DNA from: Legionella micdadei
GTDB lineage: Bacteria > Pseudomonadota > Gammaproteobacteria > Legionellales > Legionellaceae
Direction of reading: 5' to 3'
Assembly (NCBI RefSeq): GCF_000953635.1
Contig: NZ_LN614830.1
Coordinates: 62,001 to 126,000 of the forward strand
DNA length: 64,000 bases
A program made the position numbers and the translations under genes. This document shows, one piece after another, positions 16,910 through 25,814 of the stretch; position 1 is the stretch's first letter, and the number at the start of each line of letters is the position of its first letter. The notes beneath the pieces are model-generated. The model did no database searches. It was given only the letters and a program-made list of their open reading frames with translations, and was not told the DNA's origin.

Positions 16910-17191
16910 ATGGTGTACAGTATTGAGATGTTATCTAATTTTATAGGTATCTTAGGCGTTATTCTTGTTTTAGTCGCATTTTTTTTATCGCAAGCGGGGA
17001 AAGTCGCTGTTGATTCTTTAAATTATTTAGGTAGCAATCTACTAGGCTCTTCGTTGATAACAGTCTCCTTGGTTTTTCATTGGAATTTATCGTCTTTTTT
17101 GATCGAGATGGCATGGAGCGCAATCAGCATTATGGGAATCATTCGAGTATGGTTACAAAATAAGGCAAGAGGAAAGGCCGAGCCGGTTTAA
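16910..17191 (+). CDS. CBU_0592-type small membrane protein
   Basis: 93 residues, three membrane helices: FIGILGVILVLVAFFLSQAGK, SNLLGSSLITVSLVFHWN and FLIEMAWSAISIMGIIRVW. The sequence matches the small family named after Coxiella CBU_0592 (NCBI name, from memory). Function unknown. It lies 59 bp after the FNR-type gene and may be its operon partner. The stop codon overlaps a GCCGG-TTTAA-CCGGC palindrome (17181-17195) that may end the transcript. Confidence 0.75.
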   Translation: MVYSIEMLSNFIGILGVILVLVAFFLSQAGKVAVDSLNYLGSNLLGSSLITVSLVFHWNLSSFLIEMAWSAISIMGIIRVWLQNKARGKAEPV

Positions 17192-17210
17192 CCGGCCCAG
17201 CTTAACCCGA

Positions 17211-17453
17211 TTAAGAAGCAGTATCATCATCGGAATCAGAAGAGCTCGGGCTTGTTGAGCTGTTTGAATCGCTACCAGAGTTAGTGGTGGAACCACTGTC
17301 TGTTGAACTACCGGTGTTACTTTGATCACCAGACTGAGGTGTGGTGGTTGATTGTTGAGTATTATCAGAAGCCATTTGATTCACATCAGCATGAGCTAAT
17401 ACAGAAACAGAAGCACCAAATAGTAAAGCAAGTAAAGCTACTACTTTTTTCAT
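17211..17453 (-). CDS. secreted low-complexity Ser/Thr/Asp protein
   Basis: 80 residues from the ATG at 17453 (GAGGAGAGA ribosome site): signal peptide KKVVALLALLFGASVSVLAHA, then a tail made almost only of Ser, Thr, Asn, Gly, Gln and Asp, ending in SSSDSDDDTAS. There is no fold motif. Such tails are disordered; the protein may be a surface or periplasmic filler, or a substrate for modification. Its mRNA leader contains half of a perfect 19-bp inverted repeat (17485-17547). Confidence 0.7.
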   Translation of the reverse strand: MKKVVALLALLFGASVSVLAHADVNQMASDNTQQSTTTPQSGDQSNTGSSTDSGSTTNSGSDSNSSTSPSSSDSDDDTAS

Positions 17454-17484
17454 CGAATCTCTCCTCGAGTTAGTCAAAAACATC

Positions 17485-17547
17485 CTCTCGTAATCCAAAT
17501 GATTACTTTTTAAATAGTTTAAAAAATCATCATTTGGATTACGAGAG
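17485..17547. repeat. perfect 19-bp inverted repeat upstream of the 17453 gene
   Basis: CTCTCGTAATCCAAATGAT (17485-17503) is exactly complementary to ATCATTTGGATTACGAGAG (17529-17547) across a 25-base AT-rich loop. The near arm ends 31 bp from the start codon. No T-run follows. It could be a 5' mRNA hairpin, a regulator operator, or the two ends of a tiny mobile element. Confidence 0.75.
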
Positions 17548-17655
17548 TTACTTAAGAATATAGCTAAATTTTTTTAAAATTAACAATTTAAAGAAAAATT
17601 TCATAAAAGTGATAAAATTTTGCTATCCATTTGCAATTTAAGTGCATTTTTAAAC

Positions 17656-18087
17656 TTAACCGAGTAGGCGATTAAGTCTCTCAAGGTATTTTTGTTCGTC
17701 AGGAGGATTCTGACTACGTTGCGCTTCCCATAAGCATTCAGCTAAAGAGTCCATTATAAGATGTTCAACTGTTAAGTGATCAGTATGTTTATTTAACAGG
17801 GCTTTATAAATTTGAAGGATACCGTGTGGTCGGTCGGTACTCACTTGATCGCGGATTGCAAGATGTAACCCCATATGTAAAAAAGGATTTGTCTTCCCGA
17901 GTTCAGGAAAATAGACATGGTCATATTGCTCTGCTGGGGTTTCAAATAACGATTGATATTCAGGATGATCAATGATAACAGCAACAAGCTGTTGCTCTAA
18001 CGGTTGAAGAGGTTGCTTTTGCCGGTATTTTTTCCAGCTAGAGAAAAACAGTTGTCGTGTATCTTGGACTTTATCACCATAAAACAT
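17656..18087 (-). CDS. DUF1841 family protein
   Basis: 143 residues with the DUF1841 pattern: FYGDKVQDTRQLFFSSWKKYR at the start, LEQQLVAVIIDHPEY in the middle, then NPFLHMGLHLAIRDQVSTDRPHG and HLIMDSLAECLWEAQRS near the end. Conserved histidines (HMGLH, EHLIMD) could bind metal, but no activity is known. Cytoplasmic. Confidence 0.88.
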   Translation of the reverse strand: MFYGDKVQDTRQLFFSSWKKYRQKQPLQPLEQQLVAVIIDHPEYQSLFETPAEQYDHVYFPELGKTNPFLHMGLHLAIRDQVSTDRPHGILQIYKALLNKHTDHLTVEHLIMDSLAECLWEAQRSQNPPDEQKYLERLNRLLG

Positions 18088-18789
18088 AGCTAACCCGAAT
18101 ATATTGAGGCATTGATATAAGTTTAACTCAGTCTTTATTGATACGAAAATTAAATTGAATTTAATCGAAGTTATTCCCGGATATCGAAAAAACGTCTTCG
18201 GGGAAATGAACTTACTCGCATTCTAGTTGCAGCCACGCAGGGCTGCCCCATTAAAAATACACCGTGCCAATATCAGGAGATTCCTCGCTACGCTCTGAAC
18301 GACAGGTTATTTTTAATGGGGCAGTCCTAGACCTTAAAAAAGTAGATGATTTATTACCCCATGAACTTCAAAATACACCGTGCCAATGTCAGGAGATTCC
18401 TCGCTACGCTCGGAACGACAGGTTATTTTTAATGGGGCAGTCCTAGACCTTAAAAAAGCAGATGATTTATTACCCCATGAACTTCAAAATACACCGTGCC
18501 AATATCAGGAGATTCCTCGCTACGCTCGGAACGACAGGTTATTTTTAATGGGGCAGCGCTATACAGCCACGGAGCAATTGTTGACAACCCTGCTCAAGTT
18601 ATGAGATATTCTCTGTTGCGAGGTTGGACTTGCTATGTGTCATTCCACTGGGTCAATTGGCGACACACTGATTGACCCTTTCTATTTCTCTCACCTATTC
18701 GTACAGTATTCAACAAAAGTTGCTATTTTTTTTCCAATGCGATAAAAATATTTCTACACGGTAATATCCAATGGACGGAGTAAATTGCT
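18088..18789. other. 701-bp gene-free region filled with repeats
   Basis: Contains the 116-bp tandem repeat described separately (18243-18556). The remainder (18557-18789) shows no coding frame. It ends in an AT-rich promoter-like stretch before the 18790 gene (GGACGGAGTAAA ribosome site). Reading frames of 60 and 74 codons seen here are translations of the repeat. Confidence 0.7.
18243..18556. repeat. MITE-like palindromic element expanded as 116-bp tandem repeats
   Basis: CTGCCCCATTAAAAAT (18243-18258) is perfectly inverted at 18309-18324, defining an 82-bp element. From 18261 the sequence repeats with an exact 116-bp period (ACCGTGCC at 18261, 18377 and 18493; right arm at 18309, 18425 and 18541), giving about 2.6 copies with few changes. 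The core CAGGAGATTCCTCG-CTACGCTCGGAACGACA resembles the repeat ends at 32641-33052. Confidence 0.85.
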
Positions 18790-19575
18790 ATGGTTGGGTT
18801 CTTTAAACAAAAATTATCAGTACCTCGTGTGGCATTGCCGATTGATTCGAATTCCAAAGTTGAAGCATTTGATTCGGGGAATGAAAAACATCAGGAAATT
18901 ATTAATGCGAGAGTAGCCCGATTTAAAGAGGCACTTGAAGCAATAAGCACCGTCGATAAAGGAATTGCGCTGGGTTTTACAATGAGCTCAGTGGTATACG
19001 GGGTGAATAGCATTCCTTACCTACCTTATATTCCCCTCTCATTAACTATTGGTATGGCTGGTACTTTCATTCTCGCATATAGTCTTGGTTGTCGCTCAAA
19101 AGCCTACGAAAAATACCAAAAAGCTTTCATTGACTTAAAGGAAGTTTATGAATGGTCAATGGGTACGAGACGTAGCGACAATGAGTATTGGTATGCGATA
19201 CGGGAAAAAGCAGTTCAAGAGATGATCCTTACCCTAGGCCCTTGGGTGCCAAAGGAAGTAATTTGTACTTGGAAAGAAAAAGACTTGAAATCAGGATTGA
19301 TTCCTGAGTATGTGAAAGAGCGCCTTCCCCTAAGACAAGCTAAGGAGCTCTCTGAGGATTTTAAAGGTAAATTATCCGCACTTGCTTCAGGAAGCATTCA
19401 AGCGGCGAACTGGCAATATCGTTACTACGGTGAGAATAATATGGGCGATTTTTCCGTCATCGCCGAGGGGCATTGGGAGCAAGCAAAATCACTTGGTTTA
19501 AGCCTGAAAGCAATGGCTACAAAACTAGTAGGAACATTCATGGCTGCGCCCTCTCCCAAACCCCATAGCGGCTAA
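18790..19575 (+). CDS. orphan protein with a membrane hairpin
   Basis: 261 residues of no known family. A helical N-terminus (about 25-55) is followed by two hydrophobic segments (about 57-76 and 80-100: IALGFTMSSVVYGVNSIPYLPYIPLSLTIGMAGTF... region), then a long soluble part rich in aromatic and charged residues (YEKYQKAF, YEWSMGTRRSDNEYWY, YWREK-like). The C-terminus is helical and ends in APSPKPHSG without an acidic block. The layout of a hairpin flanked by cytosolic parts is common among Legionella orphans. Its only neighbours are the repeats and the convergent argO. Confidence 0.65.
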   Translation: MVGFFKQKLSVPRVALPIDSNSKVEAFDSGNEKHQEIINARVARFKEALEAISTVDKGIALGFTMSSVVYGVNSIPYLPYIPLSLTIGMAGTFILAYSLGCRSKAYEKYQKAFIDLKEVYEWSMGTRRSDNEYWYAIREKAVQEMILTLGPWVPKEVICTWKEKDLKSGLIPEYVKERLPLRQAKELSEDFKGKLSALASGSIQAANWQYRYYGENNMGDFSVIAEGHWEQAKSLGLSLKAMATKLVGTFMAAPSPKPHSG

Positions 19576-19581
19576 TTAAGC

Positions 19582-20187
19582 TTAAAATTGGCTGCTGGCT
19601 AACTTCAAGCTTAAACCGAGCATTAACAATCCACTTAAAAATTCAATGCGTCGCCAAACGGTGACGCGTGATAAGACATCAGAAAAATAATGTGTAGTAA
19701 AAGTTAGGGATGAAAACCATAAAAAGCTTGCTGAAATCACACCCAATAAAAACGCTTGTGGGTGATCTGGAAATTGAGTACTGCCGCTGCCAATGATCAC
19801 TAGGCTATCAATGATTGCATGAGGATTAAGAAGGCTAAATCCTAGCGCGAGCATGACAATTTGTAATCGATTGATCTTATCTTGATCCCGGGTTGATTGT
19901 GCGGACTGTTTGCCAAAAGCTCGCTTCAATGCTTTCGCACCATACCAAAGAAGAAAGGCTACGCCAAACCAAGTAACCCAGATTTGTAAGACAGGGTGTA
20001 ATCTCAATACTTCGTGCAAGCCAGCAACACTTGCGCAGACTAAAATGATATCGCAACAAAAACAAATTAATGCAGAGAGTACAGCATGCTGACGTAATGC
20101 CCCTTGACGAATCAGGAAAACATTTTGTGGCCCTAAAGCCATGATAAGCGATAACCCCAACATCAATCCATTGAGATAGACCAGCAT
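19582..20187 (-). CDS. argO: LysE/ArgO-type amino-acid exporter
   Basis: 201 residues from the ATG at 20187 (MLVYLNGLMLGLSLIMALGPQN); the ATG at 20199 overlaps the only ribosome site (GGGGGG). LysE/RhtB signatures are visible: MALGPQNVFLIRQGA, LRHAVLSALICFCCDI-type helix 2, ALGFSLLNPHAIIDSLVIIGS. Six membrane helices. It should export arginine (and possibly lysine). The divergent LysR gene argP directly upstream supports ArgO over generic LysE. Confidence 0.88.
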   Translation of the reverse strand: MLVYLNGLMLGLSLIMALGPQNVFLIRQGALRQHAVLSALICFCCDIILVCASVAGLHEVLRLHPVLQIWVTWFGVAFLLWYGAKALKRAFGKQSAQSTRDQDKINRLQIVMLALGFSLLNPHAIIDSLVIIGSGSTQFPDHPQAFLLGVISASFLWFSSLTFTTHYFSDVLSRVTVWRRIEFLSGLLMLGLSLKLASSQF

Positions 20188-20280
20188 GATGCCCCCCATT
20201 TAGACCATTAGGCTAGTAATTATCCATCATTTAGTCCTATAATTGAAATTAATAATTATAATTATCGATAAATAATACTT

Positions 20281-21165
20281 ATGAGAATTGAACAACGCGG
20301 GCTACAAGCACTCGATGCAGTAATTCAGACGCAAAGTTTTGCTGAAGCGGCTAAACGATTATTCATTACTCAACCCGCGGTGAGTTTACGCATCAAACAG
20401 CTAGAAGCGCAGTTTGGCCAGCCCTTGTTGATAAGGACACTTCCTTACAAAGCAACCGCTTTGGGGGAAAAATTGCTAAGCTTGCTTCAGCGCACACGAT
20501 TACTTGAAGACCATTTATTGCAAGAAATTAAGCGCGATACTCCAGCGAGGCTTTCGATAGCATTGAACAGGGATAGCTTAGAAACTTGGTTTATTCGTTT
20601 GTTGGACGAATTAAGCCTACTTGAAAAAATCAATATCGACATCATCACGGATGACCAAGAACTCACGATTGATTATTTTCGTCAAGGGTCTGTTTCTTCT
20701 TGTATTACTAGTTTTAATAAAGCATTACCTGGTTGTGAGTGCGTCTTGTTAGGGCATATGGATTATTTGCTTGTGGCATCACAAGATTTCATCAATCGCC
20801 ATTTTAAGCCTAAAAAAACATTAGAAGAGAACTTGATTGCAGCACCTGTTATTATTTTTGATGATCGTGATCGATTACCTGAACAGTATTTCAAGCATTT
20901 TTTTGGTAAATCACTCCCTTTAGGTCGCCATCACAAGGTACCTTCCGTCCAAGGTTACAAGCAATTTGCTTTACATGGCTATGGTTATGGATTGATTCCA
21001 CGTTTAGATATTTTAGAGGAATTAGCAAAAGGGGATTTAGTGGATATTTGTCCTGATAAACCGTGGTTAATGCCGCTTTATTGGCATTATTGGCAATTGC
21101 CGGCGCGCCAATACCAACGGTTTATTGAAAAAATAGTTACAGAAGCGAAACGCTTCCTTGTTTAA
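20281..21165 (+). CDS. argP: LysR-type regulator ArgP
   Basis: 294 residues. N-terminal winged helix with LQALDAVIQTQSFAEAAKRLFITQPAVSLRIKQLE, then the LysR effector domain. The start RIEQRGLQALDAVI and the LPARQYQRFIEKI-type end follow ArgP/IciA. ArgP activates argO in response to arginine and lysine. It is divergent from argO with an 81-93 bp shared AT-rich region (20200-20280), where the ArgP site should be. Confidence 0.88.
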   Translation: MRIEQRGLQALDAVIQTQSFAEAAKRLFITQPAVSLRIKQLEAQFGQPLLIRTLPYKATALGEKLLSLLQRTRLLEDHLLQEIKRDTPARLSIALNRDSLETWFIRLLDELSLLEKINIDIITDDQELTIDYFRQGSVSSCITSFNKALPGCECVLLGHMDYLLVASQDFINRHFKPKKTLEENLIAAPVIIFDDRDRLPEQYFKHFFGKSLPLGRHHKVPSVQGYKQFALHGYGYGLIPRLDILEELAKGDLVDICPDKPWLMPLYWHYWQLPARQYQRFIEKIVTEAKRFLV

Positions 21166-21206
21166 CTGGGCAATAATCAAACTATCTATTTAGGAAATGA
21201 AGAGCA

Positions 21207-21944
21207 ATGAAGGGAATTAAAATGGCTGAGGTTTCATGGCCTGTTATCGAACGGGCCTTTAAAGCCAATTTGCCTTTAATTATACCGCTGGGTGCAGGTT
21301 GTAAAGAACATGGCTTGCATTTACCTATGAACACGGATTTGATCCTTGTCGAGTATTTGGCGAATTGGGTCATTCAAAATTATGCCGTGTTAATCGCTCC
21401 TCCAGTGCCCTATAATTTTTTCCCCGCTTTTATTGAATACCCTGGCTCAGCCACACTTTCTTATGAGGTTTCTGTTCATTTTTTTGTGGATTTATGTGTA
21501 TCCTGGCATCAACAGGGTGCTAATCAATTCTATGTGTTGAACACAGGTGTAAGTACGAATCAGGTTTTAAAACAAGCCCAAGAGAAACTTAAATCCAAAG
21601 GAATAAGGTTAGACTATTGTGATTTCTCGCTACTCCATAATCACCCTGAGATGAAAAAGATAACCCAACAAAAAGTCGGTACTCATGCGGATGAGATAGA
21701 AACTTCGATTATGCTTTACATCAAACCAGAAGTAGTTGATTTAGCTAAGGCAAGGCCTGAAGAAAACCAGGCCATGCCAGGCCCTTTGACGCGAGATATC
21801 AGCGCGGAACATAAGACGGTTTCAATAACAGGAGCCTGGGGGAATCCGACGCTTGCTACGCGTGAAAAAGGAGAAATCGCTGTTGGCATTTTGCAAAGGA
21901 TCCTGCGCAAGGATTTTAGCGAAAAGTTAATGATGACGGAGTGA
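21207..21944 (+). CDS. creatininase family protein
   Basis: 245 residues. Metal-binding motifs fit the family: PLGAGCKEHGLHLPMNTDLI (Glu, His, Asp ligands), a mid-protein NTGVS at the usual GG-NG-N position, and GTHADEIETSIML for the last His and Glu ligands. Creatininase relatives hydrolyse cyclic amides (creatinine, formamides in riboflavin or mycofactocin pathways); the substrate here is not indicated. The canonical GSxEQHGPHLP is altered to GAGCKEHGLHLP but keeps the ligands. GAAGAG lies upstream of the start. Confidence 0.85.
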   Translation: MKGIKMAEVSWPVIERAFKANLPLIIPLGAGCKEHGLHLPMNTDLILVEYLANWVIQNYAVLIAPPVPYNFFPAFIEYPGSATLSYEVSVHFFVDLCVSWHQQGANQFYVLNTGVSTNQVLKQAQEKLKSKGIRLDYCDFSLLHNHPEMKKITQQKVGTHADEIETSIMLYIKPEVVDLAKARPEENQAMPGPLTRDISAEHKTVSITGAWGNPTLATREKGEIAVGILQRILRKDFSEKLMMTE

Positions 21945-22013
21945 TGCTATAAAACCATTGACCATCAACCCGCTAACCACTAGGATAAACCAATCAAATA
22001 GTAGTGAAAATTT

Positions 22014-22601
22014 ATGGAACAGATCAATCTAAGCTGGTTTACAGCGATCAATGCAGGTGCCAATTTACACGGCTTTGCATTAGGGTTAGCAGTTTTTGCC
22101 GCTAAATACCTTGTGTATTTCGTAGTTTTAGGTTTGGCGATACTTTGGTTACGAGGAGAGCCAAAGCATCGTAATACGTTGCTATTAGCGTTTGGTGGTT
22201 GCTTAATTGCGTTATTTATCAATTGGATTATCGGGCTGATTTGGTATCATCCCCGCCCTTTCGTGCTGGGTGTTGGACATACCTATCTTCATCATGCGCC
22301 CGATAGTTCATTCCCTAGCGATCATACAACAGGTCTTTGTGCCATTAGCTTTGTTTTTTTATGGCGGGAAAAAGTGCGGAGTGCAATTACCCTCCTATTA
22401 TTAGTGGTGGCGCTTTGTACGGCATGGGCACGCATTTATGTCGGCTTGCACTATCCGTTTGATATCTTGGGCAGTATGGCGGTGGCTTTATTTTCAACCC
22501 TGATCATGATCTATTTGGCCCCCTTGTTTGAAAAACATGTGATGCCAATTCCAGAACAAATTCATCGCATGTTATTTCAATCGCATGCAAAAAATGGATA
22601 A
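22014..22601 (+). CDS. PAP2-family membrane phosphatase (undecaprenyl-PP phosphatase-like)
   Basis: 195 residues, about five membrane helices. The three PAP2 motifs are visible: the HPRPF block (with Arg-Pro), PSDHTTG and ARIYVGLHYPFDILGS. The first motif lacks the usual distant Lys in KxxxxxxRP but retains RP. It is similar to BcrC/YbjG-type enzymes that recycle undecaprenyl pyrophosphate on the outer face of the inner membrane; lipid A phosphatases share the fold. Free-standing gene. Confidence 0.85.
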   Translation: MEQINLSWFTAINAGANLHGFALGLAVFAAKYLVYFVVLGLAILWLRGEPKHRNTLLLAFGGCLIALFINWIIGLIWYHPRPFVLGVGHTYLHHAPDSSFPSDHTTGLCAISFVFLWREKVRSAITLLLLVVALCTAWARIYVGLHYPFDILGSMAVALFSTLIMIYLAPLFEKHVMPIPEQIHRMLFQSHAKNG

Positions 22602-22646
22602 GGAAAGCTAACTTAAAAAAACATTGTTGAAAGGAGGCAATATCAT

Positions 22647-24248
22647 ATGCATAGCGTTCTGATTGTCGGCGCCGGACCCACTGGCCTAATGATGGCGTGT
22701 GAGTTGGCTCGGTATGGAATTTCTTTCCGGATTATTGATAAAAAAGCAGAACCGACAGCGACAACTAATGCTGCAGGTATCCATGCCCGGACATTAGAGA
22801 TATTTGAACACATCGGAATTGTGCAGCAATTTCTTGCTGCAGGCAATGTTGCTGATTGCCTTGAGGTTAATTCAAAAAATACAATCTTGGTGCGAGTACC
22901 GCTAAATACAGTCGATTCCCATTTTAAATTTGTTTTGTTATTACCCCAGTCGGTAACCGAAAAAATATTGAATGAGCATCTGCAAGAACTCAATCATCAA
23001 GTAGAAAGAATGGTGGAATTAACTGAGCTCAAACTAGAAGACGATAAAGTGATCTCCACTGTGAAGCATCCGGATGGCCATCTTGAAACCATAGAAACCG
23101 AGTGGGTTATTGGATGTGATGGTTACCACAGTACTGTGAGGGAGAAGTCGCAGATTGAAATGCACGGTTCTGATATTCGTGAAGCGTTCTTTGTAACTGA
23201 TGCCCGAGTTAAAACAAAATCATCTTCTAATGTTATCGAAGCATTTTTTAGCAAAGGAACTGTTGTCGCGTTGTTCCCCTTACCGGACGAAACTGGCAAA
23301 AACGATAAATTCCGTGTTGTTGCCAATATGAAATCAATCGAGGCAAAAAAAACGTTTACCGAGGAAGAAATAAGAAGCATTATTCATGACCATACAGACG
23401 GGCAATGTGAGGTATCTGAGATTATATGGTCTTCACATTTTTGGATTCACAGTAAGATGGCATCGTCGCTGCGCAAAGAACGTATTTTCATTGCGGGTGA
23501 TGCAGCCCATGTGCATTCACCTGCTGGGGCACAAGGGATGAATACTGGAATTCAGGATGTGTATAACTTAGCCTGGAAATTGGCCCTAGTTATCAACAAA
23601 AAGGCTAACTCAAACTTTCTTGAAAGCTATCAGCAAGAGCGCTACCCAATTATTCACACTATTGTCAATGCGACTTATAGAATGTCTCGGCTGGCGCTAA
23701 CAACAAATCCTATTTTGATAGCAATACGCAATTTTTTCATCAGAAACATAACTGGGCGATCTGAATCGATTAAGAAAATAATGGTAAAATACATCGCCCA
23801 ACTCGGATGGAATTATCGAAAAAGCCCGATTGTAGACAAAGAAACACTCACACGGCATTTCATGTTACAACCTGGGGATCTTATCGTTGATGTAGCACTA
23901 GAAGACAAAAAGCATTTATTCGATTTTCTTAATAATACACAACATAATTTATTATTATTTTCTGGCCCCTCCCCTAGCCCTGAGACACAAAAAAATATCG
24001 CTGCAACTTATCAATGGGTAACGCAAAATACCGATAATCTAATTAAAGTTTATGTGGTGAGTAATGACAAAATTGAGTTGCCCAATATTATTAATGACGT
24101 GGGGTTGGCTATACATCGGCGGTACAATGTAACCAAACCAAGCATGTGTTTAGTCAGGCCCGATCATTATATTGGGCTTTTTAAAGAAGAAATGACCTAT
24201 CTTACCCTGAAAAAATATTTTGATAGGGTAGGGCTGCATTTTGGATGA
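22647..24248 (+). CDS. FAD-dependent aromatic-ring monooxygenase (PheA/TfdB-like)
   Basis: 533 residues. Rossmann start HSVLIVGAGPTGLMMACELAR with GxGxxG, the DG motif in VIGCDGYHSTVRE, and the GD motif RIFIAGDAAHVHSPAGAQGMNTGIQDVYNLAWKL. The C-terminal third is the thioredoxin-like domain of phenol/2,4-dichlorophenol hydroxylases (from about 420). It hydroxylates an aromatic or polyketide substrate with NAD(P)H and oxygen. No pathway partners are next to it, so the substrate is unknown. The start is preceded by AAAGGAGG. Confidence 0.88.
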   Translation: MHSVLIVGAGPTGLMMACELARYGISFRIIDKKAEPTATTNAAGIHARTLEIFEHIGIVQQFLAAGNVADCLEVNSKNTILVRVPLNTVDSHFKFVLLLPQSVTEKILNEHLQELNHQVERMVELTELKLEDDKVISTVKHPDGHLETIETEWVIGCDGYHSTVREKSQIEMHGSDIREAFFVTDARVKTKSSSNVIEAFFSKGTVVALFPLPDETGKNDKFRVVANMKSIEAKKTFTEEEIRSIIHDHTDGQCEVSEIIWSSHFWIHSKMASSLRKERIFIAGDAAHVHSPAGAQGMNTGIQDVYNLAWKLALVINKKANSNFLESYQQERYPIIHTIVNATYRMSRLALTTNPILIAIRNFFIRNITGRSESIKKIMVKYIAQLGWNYRKSPIVDKETLTRHFMLQPGDLIVDVALEDKKHLFDFLNNTQHNLLLFSGPSPSPETQKNIAATYQWVTQNTDNLIKVYVVSNDKIELPNIINDVGLAIHRRYNVTKPSMCLVRPDHYIGLFKEEMTYLTLKKYFDRVGLHFG

Positions 24249-24273
24249 AAACCGGCATATGGTCTGCAGGGTT

Positions 24274-24945
24274 TTAATCTTTACGAATAAGGATATAAGG
24301 GTGTTGGTTTTTATCCAACCAACGTAGAATTGCCAAGAGATGGGGCTCATCCATAGCAATACAACCTGCCGTGGGGGAGTTGGCAGATGTCCATAGATGC
24401 ATAAAAATGGCACTTCCAGCCCCTGGGACGACAGGATCCGTATTATAATTAACTATAACGCCCATTTTGTAAGATTTAACGAGCATCGGCTCATAACTTT
24501 TAGCCTTTGTTTTACCATTAATCCACTGGTTATAATCTTTAGAATTCACATCATCGATAAACTTGTCGTCTTTAGTAATGTATTTGTAATCCATCTTAAG
24601 TGCCAGAGGCTGGGAACCAAAAGCTTCGCCTAACCTATATAATCCAGCTGGTGTTTTTAAATCACCTTCTTTTTTCTTGCCAATTCTAGCGATGCCCGAT
24701 TTACCAATCACTGCGTTAAAAGGAGGTCGGATTCGTTGCCAACGTTTTCCTTGCCGCTGGCAAGCCATGATCTTAGCTTTGTATCCTGATAAAGAGCTTA
24801 CAACAATGACTTGTGAAGTTCGTTTAGGCAGATTTAGCTGTGCCAATAAAAATTGGCAACGGCTAGTCGTTTTATCCATAGCAAAAACAGTAAAGGGAAA
24901 GATAACAACTATAAAGAATAAAAATAAAACGTTGGTTTTTTGCAA
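24274..24945 (-). CDS. L,D-transpeptidase-like (YkuD) exported protein
   Basis: 223 residues. Signal peptide KTNVLFLFFIVVIFPFTVFA, then a YkuD domain: VIGKSGIARIGKKKEGDLKTPAG, the catalytic His in IFMHLWTS and Cys in SPTAGCIAMDE. Relatives cross-link peptidoglycan (3-3 links) or attach lipoproteins; others are amidases. The TPAG and SPTAGC spacing fits the YafK/ErfK side of the family. Convergent with the monooxygenase gene. The shortness and absence of LysM argue for a single-domain enzyme. Confidence 0.87.
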   Translation of the reverse strand: MQKTNVLFLFFIVVIFPFTVFAMDKTTSRCQFLLAQLNLPKRTSQVIVVSSLSGYKAKIMACQRQGKRWQRIRPPFNAVIGKSGIARIGKKKEGDLKTPAGLYRLGEAFGSQPLALKMDYKYITKDDKFIDDVNSKDYNQWINGKTKAKSYEPMLVKSYKMGVIVNYNTDPVVPGAGSAIFMHLWTSANSPTAGCIAMDEPHLLAILRWLDKNQHPYILIRKD

Positions 24946-25361
24946 TTAAACTACCCCTAATTGATGGTGAATGGAATACGATTAATATTAGTAACGTTTT
25001 GACTACCATAAAGCATAAAAGAAAAAAACAAAACTTAGAGGGTATTGCCAATTGCAAGAATTTGCCGCGTGTTTAGCTTCTATCAAACGAATAAAAAAAC
25101 GATTCTGTTTAATTTCTTGTCAACTATCCATAAAACAGTTGATATATACATTAAAGATAGCTATAAATATCGATGCGTTAAAGCGTAAACAATTAATAGG
25201 CATGTTTTTTGCTTTTAAAACCGGCTTAATTTGAATCTTAAAGATTCTGAGAAAGCGGCTAAAGGATTAGCTTTATAGGGTTTTAAGTTTTTAATTGTCA
25301 ATAACACATACTGATTAACTAAAAGGAGTCAGTTGTCTACCATGAAGAGAGGGAATTTGAT
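24946..25361. other. gene-free region upstream of the RecX-like gene
   Basis: About 415 bp, AT-rich, with no repeat, tRNA or convincing ORF. A 60-codon frame from a TTG at 25052 has no ribosome site and resembles nothing; I rejected it. A 7-codon frame, ATG at 25342 to TGA at 25365, lies 13 bases after AAAAGGAG and overlaps the start of the recX-like gene, so it might be a coupling leader. Confidence 0.4.
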
Positions 25362-25814
25362 ATGAGTAGTATTATTGATGTAGCTATTAAGCGTTTGTCG
25401 GATAGCAGTTGCAGCGAATACGAATTGCGCCTGTTCTTAGAAAAGGAATTTTCCAATTTGTCAAATCCAAGATCCCAAATTGATGCAGCTTTTAAAAGAC
25501 TAAAAGAACTGCAATTGATTAATGATCTCCGATTAGCCTCGAATTTAGCGCAACATTACGCGCATAAAGGGAATCGCTTTATTTCACAAATGCTAGAGCA
25601 GAAAGGAATATCAGAGGAGATAATCACAAAAGTGTTATCGTCTCTTGAGAATGAAAATGTTCGAGCCTTAGATGAAGCACGTAAAAAACTCGGCGGTCAA
25701 TGGGATAGTTCTGAAAAAGCGATGAGTCTTCTCCAACGGTTTTTAACAGGCCGTAGTTTTTCAGGTGCGGTTATTCAGACAGTAATAGGGCAACTTGAGC
25801 AAAGTGCAGCTTAA
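25362..25814 (+). CDS. RecX-like regulatory protein
   Basis: 150 residues, all helical, with the RecX pattern of three-helix repeats. The repeats are AIKRLSDSSCSEYELRLFLEKEF, then FKRLKELQLINDLRLASNLAQHYAHKGNRFISQMLEQKGISEEII, then DEARKKLGGQW and LLQRFLTGRSFSGAVI. RecX binds RecA filaments and limits their extension. Normally recX follows recA; here no recA is near, so this may be a second or relocated copy. Similarity is moderate and based on pattern only. Confidence 0.7.
   Translation: MSSIIDVAIKRLSDSSCSEYELRLFLEKEFSNLSNPRSQIDAAFKRLKELQLINDLRLASNLAQHYAHKGNRFISQMLEQKGISEEIITKVLSSLENENVRALDEARKKLGGQWDSSEKAMSLLQRFLTGRSFSGAVIQTVIGQLEQSAA

Noticed and set aside
18264-18604. Two similar 60- and 74-codon ORFs
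   Set aside because: Both are readings of the 116-bp repeat; they start at the same repeat position and have no ribosome site.
25052-25234. 60-codon ORF from a TTG start
   Set aside because: No ribosome site or recognisable feature; AT-rich intergenic sequence.
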